Source of the DNA: an uncultured Phycisphaerae bacterium
GTDB lineage: Bacteria > Planctomycetota > Phycisphaerae > Phycisphaerales > SM1A02
Direction: 5' to 3'
Length of the DNA: 14,845 nt
Assembly: GCA_937899935.1 (NCBI GenBank)
Contig: CALCOW010000451.1
Span: 1-14,845, forward strand
Positions 1 through 8,194 of the stretch are shown here, piece after piece. How positions within the stretch are numbered: the stretch's first letter is position 1; each line of letters starts with the position of its first letter. The notes under the pieces were generated by a model. That model saw only the letters and a list, made by a program, of their open reading frames with translations, searched no databases and had not been told where the DNA came from. Position numbers and translations under genes: made by a program.

Positions 1-377
1 CGAGCACTGGCGCGTTCTAAAGTGTTACGACAATCGGTCGTCAACCACTTCATTGCACCAGCCAGATCGGCGTGCCCCGGCCGGGGCCGATAGACAGGTG
101 GCGTGCGCTTGGCGTCATCCAGGCGACTGTCCTTATTGACCACCTGGACGGTGAGCGGACCGCCCATTGTCATTCCATTACGTACGCCAGTTAGAAATTC
201 GGCCCGGTCAGTTTCGATGCGCTGACGTCCGCCGCGGCCATATCCTCCCTGCCGCTTTGCGAGGGCATCATTAATAAGGCCCTCATCGAGCCGCAACCCA
301 GCTGGCAGACCTTCAATCATTGCCAAGCCGCAGGGGCCATGTGATTCGCCGGCAGTACGAAAACTCAGTGGTGGCAT
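1..377 (-). CDS. aroC: Chorismate synthase, N-terminal part (runs off the left edge)
   Basis: Chorismate synthase converts 5-enolpyruvylshikimate 3-phosphate to chorismate with reduced FMN, the last common step of the shikimate pathway. The reverse strand reads an open frame of 125 complete codons from 377 to the window edge. It shows the family signatures in order: TAGESHGP near residues 8-15, EGLPAGL near 22-28, KRQGGYGRGGR near 41-51, RPGHAD near 98-103, and the start of the ERASAR motif near 121. The sequence resembles the short-N-terminus type that begins almost directly at TAGESHGP. I chose the ATG at 377 because AGGA lies 8 bases upstream; an in-frame ATG at 386 is possible. The gene diverges from hslU with only 38 bases between starts. 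The C-terminal two thirds is outside the window. Confidence 0.93.
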   Translation of the reverse strand, partial: MPPLSFRTAGESHGPCGLAMIEGLPAGLRLDEGLINDALAKRQGGYGRGGRQRIETDRAEFLTGVRNGMTMGGPLTVQVVNKDSRLDDAKRTPPVYRPRPGHADLAGAMKWLTTDCRNTLERASA

Positions 378-415
378 GTCCCCCATCCTACCACCGGGCT
401 CGTGGGGTGGGTACG

Positions 416-1855
416 ATGCCACGTCCCATGCATGAACTAACACCTCGAGAAATCGTTGAACAGCTTGATCGCCACATTATTGGCCAGCATGCAGCGAAGC
501 GCGCCGTTGCAGTGGCCGTTCGCAATCGCTGGCGTCGCCAGCAGCTAAAGGGCGATCTTTCGCGTGAGGTGATGCCTCGAAACATCATCATGATCGGCCC
601 CACCGGTGTCGGTAAGACTGAAATTGCTCGTCGATTGGCCAAACTCGTGCAAGCTCCATTTCTGAAGGTCGAGGCAAGCAAGTTTACTGAGGTTGGATAT
701 CACGGCCGCGATGTTGAGTCGATGATTCGCGATCTGCTGGAACTGGGTATCACCATGGTCCGACGCGAACAAGCAGAGCAAGTCCAAGAAGAAGCGCTCA
801 AACGTGCCGAAGAAAGATTGGTCAGCCTTCTTCTTGGTGAAGAGAACACAACAGAGACCACGCCAACAAATGCCAACGCATCGGCAGCTGATGGCCTCAC
901 GGATAGTGGCGCCATGCCAACTGCCGAGGACTTACACAAAAAACAAAAAGAAGAAGCTGCACAGCATGAACGCGTCAGACAACGACTCTTAAAAAAACTT
1001 CAAGACGGCTTCTTCGATGAACGCGAAATTGAGATCACGGTACGAGAAAAACAAACGATTCCAGTGATGGGGATGATGGGTCCAGATCAAATGGATCCCG
1101 GTATGACTAACATGCTCGAAGGTCTCATGCCTGACCGCTCCCGTCAACGAAGGGTCACCGTTCAACGTGCTAAAACCATTTTGACCGAACAAGAAACAGA
1201 AAAGCTCATCGATCATGAAAAGGCGATAGAGCAAGCGATTGAGCGCACCGAACAAACCGGCATGATCTTTCTTGATGAGATCGACAAGATCGCTGGCTCG
1301 AGTGATGGCCGTGGCTCCAATGCTGATGTTTCCAGACAAGGAGTCCAGCGCGATCTGCTACCCATTGTGGAAGGATCGAGTGTGGTGACCCGCCAAGGTG
1401 TTGTGCACACAGATCAAATTCTCTTTATTGCTGCGGGCGCTTTTCATAGTGCTTCCGTGAGCGATCTGATGCCAGAACTACAGGGTCGATTTCCAATTCG
1501 TGTCGAACTTGATGCTCTTACCAGGGATGATTTTGCACGCATTCTTACGGAGCCCGATGCTTCGCTTACAAACCAGCAAGAAGCACTCCTGAAAACAGAA
1601 GGCCTGACGATCACCTTCACACCTGGCTCAATCGCAGCCATGGCTGAAATGGCCGCTGAGGCAAATGCATCGATGGAGAACATTGGGGCTCGCCGCCTCA
1701 TGACTGTCATTGAACAAGTGTTCTCTGAGATATCTTTTGATGCGCCTGACCTGGCCAAAAAAGGCACCAAAAGGATCGAGATTACTGATGAGTTTGTTCG
1801 TGAACGCCTGTCTGAAATTATGGATGATGAAGATCTCGGCAAGTTCGTTCTCTAA
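416..1855 (+). CDS. hslU: ATP-dependent protease ATPase subunit HslU (ClpY)
   Basis: HslU is the AAA+ unfoldase that feeds proteins to the HslV peptidase in the cytoplasm. The 479-residue product shows Walker A GPTGVGKT (61-68), pore-loop region FTEVGYHGRDV (90-100), a charged I-domain (about 110-245), Walker B FLDEID (285-290), the sensor region with ELQGRFPIRVEL, sensor-2 IGARRL, and a C-terminal tail DEDLGKFVL like the HslU tail that docks into HslV. It is longer than the E. coli protein (443 residues), mainly through a Thr/Ala/Asn-rich stretch in the I-domain around residues 142-165. The ATG at 416 is preferred over an in-frame start at 320: the extension would lie antisense to aroC and is not HslU-like, and GGGGTGGG precedes 416. 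No hslV is adjacent. The pore motif reads GYHG where GYVG is usual. Confidence 0.95.
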   Translation: MPRPMHELTPREIVEQLDRHIIGQHAAKRAVAVAVRNRWRRQQLKGDLSREVMPRNIIMIGPTGVGKTEIARRLAKLVQAPFLKVEASKFTEVGYHGRDVESMIRDLLELGITMVRREQAEQVQEEALKRAEERLVSLLLGEENTTETTPTNANASAADGLTDSGAMPTAEDLHKKQKEEAAQHERVRQRLLKKLQDGFFDEREIEITVREKQTIPVMGMMGPDQMDPGMTNMLEGLMPDRSRQRRVTVQRAKTILTEQETEKLIDHEKAIEQAIERTEQTGMIFLDEIDKIAGSSDGRGSNADVSRQGVQRDLLPIVEGSSVVTRQGVVHTDQILFIAAGAFHSASVSDLMPELQGRFPIRVELDALTRDDFARILTEPDASLTNQQEALLKTEGLTITFTPGSIAAMAEMAAEANASMENIGARRLMTVIEQVFSEISFDAPDLAKKGTKRIEITDEFVRERLSEIMDDEDLGKFVL

Positions 1856-1889
1856 ATCACAACAAGTTCATCGCCATAAAAAGCAACGA

Positions 1890-3512
1890 TCACAAGCTTT
1901 GATCCATCTGTTCCTGCCAGGCTTTTTTGTAATCTTCAATCGTGATTGGCTCGTGTAGCCAAGCCTCATATTGTCCAATCGCTTGATTGAGGAACATGCC
2001 AAGTCCACCGATGACGGTCGCGCCACACGCTCGGGCTTCGTCCATTAACTTCGTTTCCAATGGACTATAGATAAGGTCATACACGACCAACCTATCCGAG
2101 AATATGTCAGAATTTACACCGAACGTTGTCAAAGGCGATTGATCTGGCGCAGAACCACCGGTCATACCAACCGTCGTCGCATTGACGATTATGTCAAAAG
2201 CACCTTCCACGAGCTGCTCTTTTTCTCCAACGTGTATTGCACCTTGACTTCGGTCTGTATTCGATGAAGAAAGCTGTTCACACAGTTCTTGGGCACGATC
2301 TTGATCTCTGTTGAACACGGTGATGTGTGCACCACAATCTAAAAGACCAACGGCAACAGCACGTGCTGCACCACCCGCTCCTAACAATGCAACTTTTTTA
2401 TCTTCCAAACCTTGGCGACGAATATCCAACTTTTCAATCAAGCCTTGCACGGCGCCATAACAGTCTGTATTCGAAGCCACCAAACAACCGTCATCTTCGA
2501 CTGAGATCGTATTAGCAACACCAACACGTCTTGCCAACGCATCGATACGTCCACCAGTTTCTTCGACAAACCTTAATGCGTGCGACTTATGAGGTGTGGT
2601 TACAGATAAGCCCTTGAGTCGAAGGTCAGGTGCTTCCAGCATCTGGCTAACCGTTGCCTTAAAGCTTGCCCATTCGGGTGCAATGGGCATGGCAACAAAG
2701 ACTGCATCCAAACCTTGACTCTCAAAAACTGCGTTATGTATGACTGGGCTTTTCGAATGAAATGCTGGCCAACCAACAATACCCATCACTTTAGTCTGGG
2801 CAGAAATATGTTGAAAGCGATAGCGATCAGTTAACTCACTCACCGTCAGCTGCCCAGGCGCTGTTTCTTCACCATCATCACAACTTGCAAATGTTGCCAG
2901 TGCACCAAACTTGCCTGCGAGTATACGACTACATTGGCCAAAGAGACCCATGCCAATAGCGATCATTGGCTTAGATCGCTCTCTTAGTAATTCAAAAAGT
3001 TCAAGATTGTCGCGCCAGGTCCTTGCGTGATATGCGACTTTGATCACTTGACACAGTGAGTCTTGTGCCGCGGTTTGTATACGACGAGACAAGTCATCGG
3101 GACGTCCTTCAAAGTCATGAATCGACAAGATCAAGGATGTCATCTCATGATCAATCGCATCAGTTAATGATTCCCGCAGTTGATGTGATGCCGTCCATGA
3201 CGCGAGTTCTACATCGACATAGCGTGGTGGAATCGCTTGCTGACAAAGCGCCGCCAATAGTTCCGCTCGCTCAAGCTCTGCCCCGTCCCAACCCCCACCT
3301 TCTGTTGAAGAGCGACAAGTCACGATCGACGGCATCGGGCTTTCGGCGACAAGTAACGACAGAGGCCCTATGCATTCATGCAGGTTTTCCAATCCATCAA
3401 TACGCCATTCCACAAGTCCAGCCCCCTGAGACTTGGCTCGCATGGCTTGTTCGAGGAACCCCTCTGGGTGATCCAGATCGTTGACTGAAATTGAAACGGC
3501 AATGAGTGTCAT
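1890..3512 (-). CDS. aroDE: Bifunctional type I 3-dehydroquinate dehydratase / shikimate dehydrogenase
   Basis: A 540-residue fusion that would perform two consecutive shikimate-pathway steps: dehydration of 3-dehydroquinate, then NADPH-dependent reduction of 3-dehydroshikimate. Residues 1-235 match type I dehydroquinase: EWRID (35-39), the catalytic histidine in SIHDFEG (His132), the Schiff-base lysine in VIKVAYHA (Lys158), Arg196, and TFAS/APGQ (207-221). Residues 243-540 match AroE: SKSPVIHN (253-260), the catalytic lysine in TTPHK (Lys309), NTD (348-350), the nucleotide loop GAGGAARA (378-385) followed by NRD (401-403), NATTVGM (444-450), and GLGMFLNQA near 503-511. All expected catalytic residues are present in both halves. 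The start at 3512 gives the canonical dehydroquinase N-terminus; longer starts run antisense to the next gene. It converges with hslU (34-base gap) and diverges from the 3552 gene (39-base gap). Similar fusions are known in Chlamydia and plants. Confidence 0.95.
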   Translation of the reverse strand: MTLIAVSISVNDLDHPEGFLEQAMRAKSQGAGLVEWRIDGLENLHECIGPLSLLVAESPMPSIVTCRSSTEGGGWDGAELERAELLAALCQQAIPPRYVDVELASWTASHQLRESLTDAIDHEMTSLILSIHDFEGRPDDLSRRIQTAAQDSLCQVIKVAYHARTWRDNLELFELLRERSKPMIAIGMGLFGQCSRILAGKFGALATFASCDDGEETAPGQLTVSELTDRYRFQHISAQTKVMGIVGWPAFHSKSPVIHNAVFESQGLDAVFVAMPIAPEWASFKATVSQMLEAPDLRLKGLSVTTPHKSHALRFVEETGGRIDALARRVGVANTISVEDDGCLVASNTDCYGAVQGLIEKLDIRRQGLEDKKVALLGAGGAARAVAVGLLDCGAHITVFNRDQDRAQELCEQLSSSNTDRSQGAIHVGEKEQLVEGAFDIIVNATTVGMTGGSAPDQSPLTTFGVNSDIFSDRLVVYDLIYSPLETKLMDEARACGATVIGGLGMFLNQAIGQYEAWLHEPITIEDYKKAWQEQMDQSL

Positions 3513-3551
3513 ATCACTAGGATATCTGGCTGCGGAGCCTTCGCCGCTAAG

Positions 3552-4181
3552 ATGCCTCCTATGGCCTCTGAAGCAGCTCAACTCAAAACAGCCCAAGACC
3601 TCATTCGCAGCCACTTTAAAGGTGAGCTGAACTTCGATGACAATATTGAACGCCTTGGCTACATCATCTCGCCTGAGGGCCGCTTGGTGGCTCCGGTGAT
3701 GGTCGCCATGCTCCACAGCGTGCAAACAGTCCTCTCCATACCCGATGAAGGCGAGCCAGATATCGCTATGCTTCTGACGCTGGAGGAGCTTTCACCGGCT
3801 GAAAAAAACGGTGCTTTGCCCGATCACTGGCGGATTTATCACGGTGACCCGCCAGATGTGAATTGGGCGTTTCTGAATATCGATATGGCAAGAATGGGAG
3901 AATATATCCTCGATGGCGAAGCGTTGAAATTATCCAATCCCCTTGCCGATCAGCAAGCCCCCGTACTTCGCACCATGAATCAGGATCCTCACTTGATACG
4001 ACGTATATGCCATGAAGTCTTGACCGTTCAAATTGACGCGCCAGTCATGGTCGGATTTGACCCAGAAGGATTTGATATTCGCGGCACATTCGAAGTGTTC
4101 AGAATTCCCACACCTACTCTTATGAATTCTGCTGAGCAAGCGATCATGACATTCGAGTCTTTGGATCCACAACATGGATGA
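3552..4181 (+). CDS. Conserved hypothetical protein, possibly PNPOx/DUF2470-like
   Basis: The 209-residue product is soluble-looking, acidic, and has no signal peptide or membrane segment. I do not recognise it firmly. The N-terminal part (about 30-80) reads like a small beta-rich domain with the phrase SPEGRLVAPVMVAML. The C-terminal part contains VMVGFDPEGFDIRG (165-178), reminiscent of the VDPEGFDLR phrase in the C-terminal domain of HugZ/DUF2470 proteins that accompany FMN-binding split barrels; that resemblance is from memory and weak. No catalytic motif is evident. The stop overlaps the next start by 8 bases, so the two are probably translationally coupled, and a link to 2-hydroxyacid metabolism is possible but only inferred. 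The start is uncertain: ATG at 3552 or 3561, both with a poor Shine-Dalgarno. Confidence 0.7.
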   Translation: MPPMASEAAQLKTAQDLIRSHFKGELNFDDNIERLGYIISPEGRLVAPVMVAMLHSVQTVLSIPDEGEPDIAMLLTLEELSPAEKNGALPDHWRIYHGDPPDVNWAFLNIDMARMGEYILDGEALKLSNPLADQQAPVLRTMNQDPHLIRRICHEVLTVQIDAPVMVGFDPEGFDIRGTFEVFRIPTPTLMNSAEQAIMTFESLDPQHG

Positions 4182-5148
4182 TTCATTCATTTCATTGTTG
4201 CGACCTTTCCCTGGTGGTGTCGTTGAGCGCCTTCAATCGGAAGGCTTCACCAATATCTATTGCAATCCTCACAAACGAAGATTGGCACGTGACAAGATCA
4301 TCGATGTCTCCAAAGGCGCCGTTGGCATCATGATTGCTCCAGGTGACACCATGATTGATGCCGCATTTCTGGATGCGGTTGGTTCACAATTGCGCGTGAT
4401 TAGCTGCTACGCGGTCGGCTATGACAAGATCGATCTCAATGAAACCGTTCAGCGCGGTGTGGCCGTTGGCCATACGCCCCACGCCCCGACCGAAGCAACG
4501 GCAGATTGCACCTGGCTCTTATTGCTCGGTGCTGCCAGGGGCGCCACTTGGGGCAATCAGCTTGTAAGAAGCGGTGATTGGAAAGGCGTTGGGCCAAATG
4601 ACCGACTCGGACAAGAACTTACTGGTCAGACCATACTCATCGTCGGCGCCGGTCGCATTGGAACCGCCGTTGCACGCCGGGCACTGGCGTGGCAAATGAA
4701 AATTATCTACGCCAGCAAATCTCGTAAGCCGCACCTTGAAGCAGCTCCATACTATGCTCAACGCGTCGAGTTAGATGCGGGGATTGCGCATGCTGATGTG
4801 GTGACTTTGCATTGCCCACTCACCCCAGAAACTCACCATTTAATCGATGCCGAACGCCTCGACCGATTTAAGCCTGGAGCAATCATCGTCAACACTGCTC
4901 GAGGCGAACTCATCGATGAAGCTGCACTTGTTGAGGCGCTGAAAAACGGCCGGCTACACGCCGCCGGGCTCGATGTCTATGAAAACGAGCCGAACGTGCA
5001 AGCTGGACTCCTTGATTTAGACAATGTCTTTTTGTTACCCCACCTCGGAAGCGCGACAAAGTCCGCACGTCAGTGGATGTCTGATCTCGCCATCACCAAT
5101 CTGATCGCTGGAATACGCGGTGAGGCCATACCCTACGAAGCTACGTAA
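4174..5148 (+). CDS. D-isomer-specific 2-hydroxyacid dehydrogenase (glyoxylate/hydroxypyruvate reductase-like)
   Basis: A 324-residue NAD(P)-dependent dehydrogenase that would interconvert a 2-oxoacid and a D-2-hydroxyacid in the cytoplasm. The family features are in place: the substrate-loop region CYAVGYDKIDL (78-88), the Rossmann motif VGAGRIG (157-163), the catalytic arginine in NTARGELID (Arg243), the glutamate in YENEP (Glu272) and the histidine in LPHLGSAT (His290). After the second Rossmann strand the sequence is YASKSRK (179-185), basic rather than acidic, which suggests NADPH preference as in glyoxylate/hydroxypyruvate reductases. The exact substrate cannot be read from the sequence; phosphoglycerate dehydrogenase is unlikely because there is no C-terminal ACT domain. 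It overlaps the upstream gene by 8 bases. Confidence 0.9.
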   Translation: MDDSFISLLRPFPGGVVERLQSEGFTNIYCNPHKRRLARDKIIDVSKGAVGIMIAPGDTMIDAAFLDAVGSQLRVISCYAVGYDKIDLNETVQRGVAVGHTPHAPTEATADCTWLLLLGAARGATWGNQLVRSGDWKGVGPNDRLGQELTGQTILIVGAGRIGTAVARRALAWQMKIIYASKSRKPHLEAAPYYAQRVELDAGIAHADVVTLHCPLTPETHHLIDAERLDRFKPGAIIVNTARGELIDEAALVEALKNGRLHAAGLDVYENEPNVQAGLLDLDNVFLLPHLGSATKSARQWMSDLAITNLIAGIRGEAIPYEAT

Positions 5149-5194
5149 TCAAGGTGACTCCCAATGTGACGCTCTGTTGAGGTGCCACTCGCTC

Positions 5195-5212
5195 TTTGGT
5201 TGCCTCACCAAA
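5195..5212. terminator. Short inverted repeat between convergent genes
   Basis: TTTGGT (5195-5200) and ACCAAA (5207-5212) form a perfect 6-bp stem around a 6-base loop in the 82-base gap between the dehydrogenase and hldE, which converge here. It could act as a weak bidirectional terminator, but neither strand shows a T-tract after the stem, so the call rests mainly on position. Confidence 0.25.
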
Positions 5213-5230
5213 TAATCAGCTTCAGAATGC

Positions 5231-6724
5231 TCATGAGTCTGATTTAGTACTTGCCAAGTGATCTAATATCTGCGTCGAACCTAATCCTGGCTCGTGCGCC
5301 AATACCCGCAGCTCAATCCCAAGACCCTTCACAAGATCATGTTCAGCGATCTCTTCAGGAAGATAGTCACCACCTTTTGCATAGACATGAGGCATCACTG
5401 CCCGAATAAGGGCTTCCGCCGTTGGATCCTCGAACTCAGTGACATAATCAACGCACTCAAGTGCAGCTAAGACGCGCATGCGCTGTTCAGCAGTGAACAC
5501 CGGGCGACCATCACCTTTGAGTGATCGCACCTGCTGATCTGCATTGACCCCGACGACCAAAACATCGCCCTCTCCTTTAGCCTGCTGAAGATAAGCCACA
5601 TGGCCTGCATGCAGGATGTCAAAGCAGCCATTGGTCAGAACGATGCGATGACCCGCCTCACGATGGACCTGCACTTCTACTTCAAGCGCTGCTTGATCAC
5701 GCTGCTTACCTACTAACTTTGAAGCATTCTGCAGCGCCGCACGTCGCAGCTCTGCCACTGCGATTGGCTGAGCACCAAACCGCTCGACTTCAAGACCTGC
5801 TGCTAAATTTGATAACGCAACCGCCTCTGGCCAGGTCAATGCATTGGCCACTGAACCCGCCAAAGCCGCAATCACCATATCACCAGCACCAGTTACGTCA
5901 TACACGCTTCTCGCTTCTGTTGGCATCAACTGCGGCGCGCCGCCCTTCTCGAGAAGCAAGGCGCCATGACGATCGAGCGTGACGACAACGACATCAGAAT
6001 CAACTATTTTTAATAATTCTTGCGCCAACTCACCGTTGTGTTTCTCTGATGCATCGATGGGCGTACTTTGGCCAGTTGCAAGTTCAGCTTCCGAACGATT
6101 CGGTGTGATCGCTGTAGCTCCACGATATCTGGCGTAATCAATAATCGCGGCCGGATCGACCAACACAGGGACACCAGCTTCTTTACAGTTTTTTATCACC
6201 GTCGTTAAGAGTAATTCGTGACAGACGCCCTTGTTATAGTCTTCGATACAAACGACATCGGCCTCTGAGAGCGCTGCTTGAATTGCCGCAAGCAGCTGTT
6301 TACAAATAGCTTCGGCAACTGGCTCCCGCGATTCCATATCAACTCGGAACATTTTTTGTGGGTGACGGTGCTGCGCCAATCCAACAAGGCTTCTCTTAAT
6401 AGTCGTCGTGCGAGCTGGATCTCTTATCAAACCACTAATGTCTGCACCCGTAGCCGCAATTGCGTCACTTAAAACAGTGCCCTCTAAATCGTCACCCACA
6501 ACACCAAAACAGTGAACTTGCGCGTCGAGAGACTGAAGACAGGCTGCCACGTTCGCTGCGCCACCCGCATGATCTTCAATGCGGCTCGCTTGAAGCACTG
6601 GTACAGGCGCATCGGGACTCAGACGTTCAGCCGCTCCATACACATGCTGGTCGAGCATGAAGTCGCCAATGACCAGCGCGGTAAATGGTTTCCAACCTGC
6701 GAGATTCATCAACATGTTTGACAT
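5231..6724 (-). CDS. hldE: Bifunctional D-glycero-beta-D-manno-heptose-7-phosphate kinase / heptose-1-phosphate adenylyltransferase
   Basis: HldE carries out two steps in ADP-heptose synthesis: phosphorylation of heptose 7-phosphate at C1 and, after a separate phosphatase, adenylylation of heptose 1-phosphate. Residues 1-335 are a PfkB/ribokinase-type kinase with the substrate-binding GDFMLD (20-25), AGGAANVA (53-60) and the catalytic DVTGAGD (276-282). Residues 355-490 are a nucleotidyltransferase with TNGCFDILHAGH (364-375, carrying HxGH), GDGRPV (404-409), KGGDY (450-454) and GSTQI (482-486). The length of 497 fits the two-domain family (E. coli about 477). The start at 6724 has GAGAAGAG a few bases upstream; ATGs at 6715 and 6709 are alternatives. 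It is the last gene of the LPS operon, 50 bases after lpxK. Confidence 0.95.
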   Translation of the reverse strand: MSNMLMNLAGWKPFTALVIGDFMLDQHVYGAAERLSPDAPVPVLQASRIEDHAGGAANVAACLQSLDAQVHCFGVVGDDLEGTVLSDAIAATGADISGLIRDPARTTTIKRSLVGLAQHRHPQKMFRVDMESREPVAEAICKQLLAAIQAALSEADVVCIEDYNKGVCHELLLTTVIKNCKEAGVPVLVDPAAIIDYARYRGATAITPNRSEAELATGQSTPIDASEKHNGELAQELLKIVDSDVVVVTLDRHGALLLEKGGAPQLMPTEARSVYDVTGAGDMVIAALAGSVANALTWPEAVALSNLAAGLEVERFGAQPIAVAELRRAALQNASKLVGKQRDQAALEVEVQVHREAGHRIVLTNGCFDILHAGHVAYLQQAKGEGDVLVVGVNADQQVRSLKGDGRPVFTAEQRMRVLAALECVDYVTEFEDPTAEALIRAVMPHVYAKGGDYLPEEIAEHDLVKGLGIELRVLAHEPGLGSTQILDHLASTKSDS

Positions 6725-6774
6725 GAATGCACTCTTCTCAAATGACTGCTCACCTCATCAGACAGCGGCTGATC

Positions 6775-7797
6775 CTAGGCTTGCTCAGAGCGGATTGTCT
6801 CAACGACACGAGCTTCAAGAAATTCACTGCCCCGCAGAAATTCAATGCGTAACTCTGGTACTAGAATGGGCACCGGAAACGTGTCTAATTCTATCACGTG
6901 CTGCAACTTCACCCAATCCTTTGCTGTGACCAGCAATGCATCGGCCTCTTGGCAGGCACGCTGGATCTGACTTAACACATTCGCATCGTAGACCTGGTGG
7001 TCTGAGAGTGGCACATCTTGGACAATCTCTGCACCGTTATCCAACACTTGCTGCCGAACCGATGCGGGATTCCCTACGCCCAGTGCCGTTACAACGCGCT
7101 TCCTGTGAAGTTGCTCTATGGCACACCGTCGCTCGCCGGCCGCCTCATGTTGGATGAAATGTTCCCATACATGTTGCGTCCAAGCCAAGGGAGCAGAACC
7201 AGTGATGGACTCGATCTGAGCTGACAATGCCGAATCAAAGACCTTTGCTCTGGTCACAATAACACCATCAGATCTCGCCAATGCCATGGGTAGCTCACGC
7301 AAATAACCCATCGGTAATCGGCGGTCATTGAATGTGTCTTGCGTTGCATCAATGGTCACAAGATCAAGAACACGATGAATCATCCGATGCTGAAATCCAT
7401 CATCTAAAACGCAACAGTCAATTTGACTGTCTTGCGCACATCGAGTCCGGAGTCCTTGCATTCGATTTGGTTGAGCAATAATCGGCGTATCAGCACCAAG
7501 TCTCTCTAGGTATTCTGCCTCCTCGTCACTACGACCGTTTGTGCGAGATCCATATCCGCGCATCGCAATAGCTGGATGAAAACCCGACTCGCGTAAACGT
7601 TCGACCACCCACATCACCAGTGGTGTCTTGCCACTACCTCCCACCGAAATATTGCCCACAGAAATTACCGGCACCGGAGGCTCATTCACGCGCCAGCCAC
7701 GATCGAGACTCCAGTTACGAACCGCTGTCAATCGTCCATAAACAAAACTCGCCAAAGGAGCGATCGGCCTTACAACACGAGGCAGTTGTTCACGCAT
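6775..7797 (-). CDS. lpxK: Tetraacyldisaccharide 4'-kinase (lipid A 4'-kinase)
   Basis: LpxK phosphorylates the 4' position of the lipid A disaccharide at the inner membrane. The 340-residue product has the unusual P-loop of the family, NISVGGSGKT (49-58), a basic/hydrophobic N-terminus suited to membrane contact, the catalytic-site DDGFQHR (132-138), LPMGYLRE (161-168) and TAKDWVKL (291-298). I chose the ATG at 7797: GAGGGTG lies about 9 bases upstream, and the start then overlaps the stop of the preceding gene in the 8-base string ATGCGTGA, typical of translational coupling. A GTG at 7812 would add five residues. The gene shows that the cell makes lipid A, so it has a Gram-negative outer membrane. 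Confidence 0.94.
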   Translation of the reverse strand: MREQLPRVVRPIAPLASFVYGRLTAVRNWSLDRGWRVNEPPVPVISVGNISVGGSGKTPLVMWVVERLRESGFHPAIAMRGYGSRTNGRSDEEAEYLERLGADTPIIAQPNRMQGLRTRCAQDSQIDCCVLDDGFQHRMIHRVLDLVTIDATQDTFNDRRLPMGYLRELPMALARSDGVIVTRAKVFDSALSAQIESITGSAPLAWTQHVWEHFIQHEAAGERRCAIEQLHRKRVVTALGVGNPASVRQQVLDNGAEIVQDVPLSDHQVYDANVLSQIQRACQEADALLVTAKDWVKLQHVIELDTFPVPILVPELRIEFLRGSEFLEARVVETIRSEQA

Positions 7798-8194
7798 GGT
7801 GATCACCCTCACGTTTGCGATTCATTTCTCTTTGAAGCTTCTTAAATAGATCTGGTGCATCACGGCGAATACGCGCTTCTTGCTCACGTGCATGGACATG
7901 TGCTGTGATAAACACATCGAATATGGCTAAAAAGATCAAAATAATCATAGCCGCCAAGACAATCAGCCATGAAACAACATATTGGGTCGGTTGGATTGAC
8001 GGATTGATAAAACTCAAAGCACGCACCAATACAGGAAGTGTGGCCAGCATGACAATCAATGACATACGGCGTATCTTTCTTCGCGGGGCCGGCACTTCGG
8101 CGCGACCAAGAAACCATGCATAAAGCACAATGAGCACCGCCAGTACGCTCGCGATAGAAATCGATATTGATGGCGCTAGGTGTACGGCTATCAC
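7790..8194 (-). CDS. Small three-helix inner-membrane protein of unknown function
   Basis: A 134-residue protein with three predicted membrane segments (about 7-29, 44-62 and 72-95), separated by a short basic loop AEVPAPRRKIRR (32-43), and a highly charged, probably helical C-terminal tail rich in Arg, Glu and His. By the positive-inside rule the loop and tail would be cytoplasmic. I do not recognise a family. It begins with GTG at 8194, preceded by GGAG at 7 bases; the GTGA string gives a 4-base overlap with maf, and its stop overlaps lpxK by 8 bases. It is therefore translated as part of the LPS operon, and a role in envelope assembly or anchoring is an inference from context only. Confidence 0.85.
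   Translation of the reverse strand: MIAVHLAPSISISIASVLAVLIVLYAWFLGRAEVPAPRRKIRRMSLIVMLATLPVLVRALSFINPSIQPTQYVVSWLIVLAAMIILIFLAIFDVFITAHVHAREQEARIRRDAPDLFKKLQREMNRKREGDHHA

Noticed and set aside
320..415. In-frame N-terminal extension of hslU from 320
   Set aside because: It lies antisense to the start of aroC, has no HslU-like sequence, and the ATG at 416 has a purine-rich site before it and gives the canonical N-terminus.
3513..3725. N-terminal extension of the aroDE frame up to 3725
   Set aside because: It is antisense to the 3552 gene, does not resemble dehydroquinase, and the start at 3512 gives the expected N-terminus.
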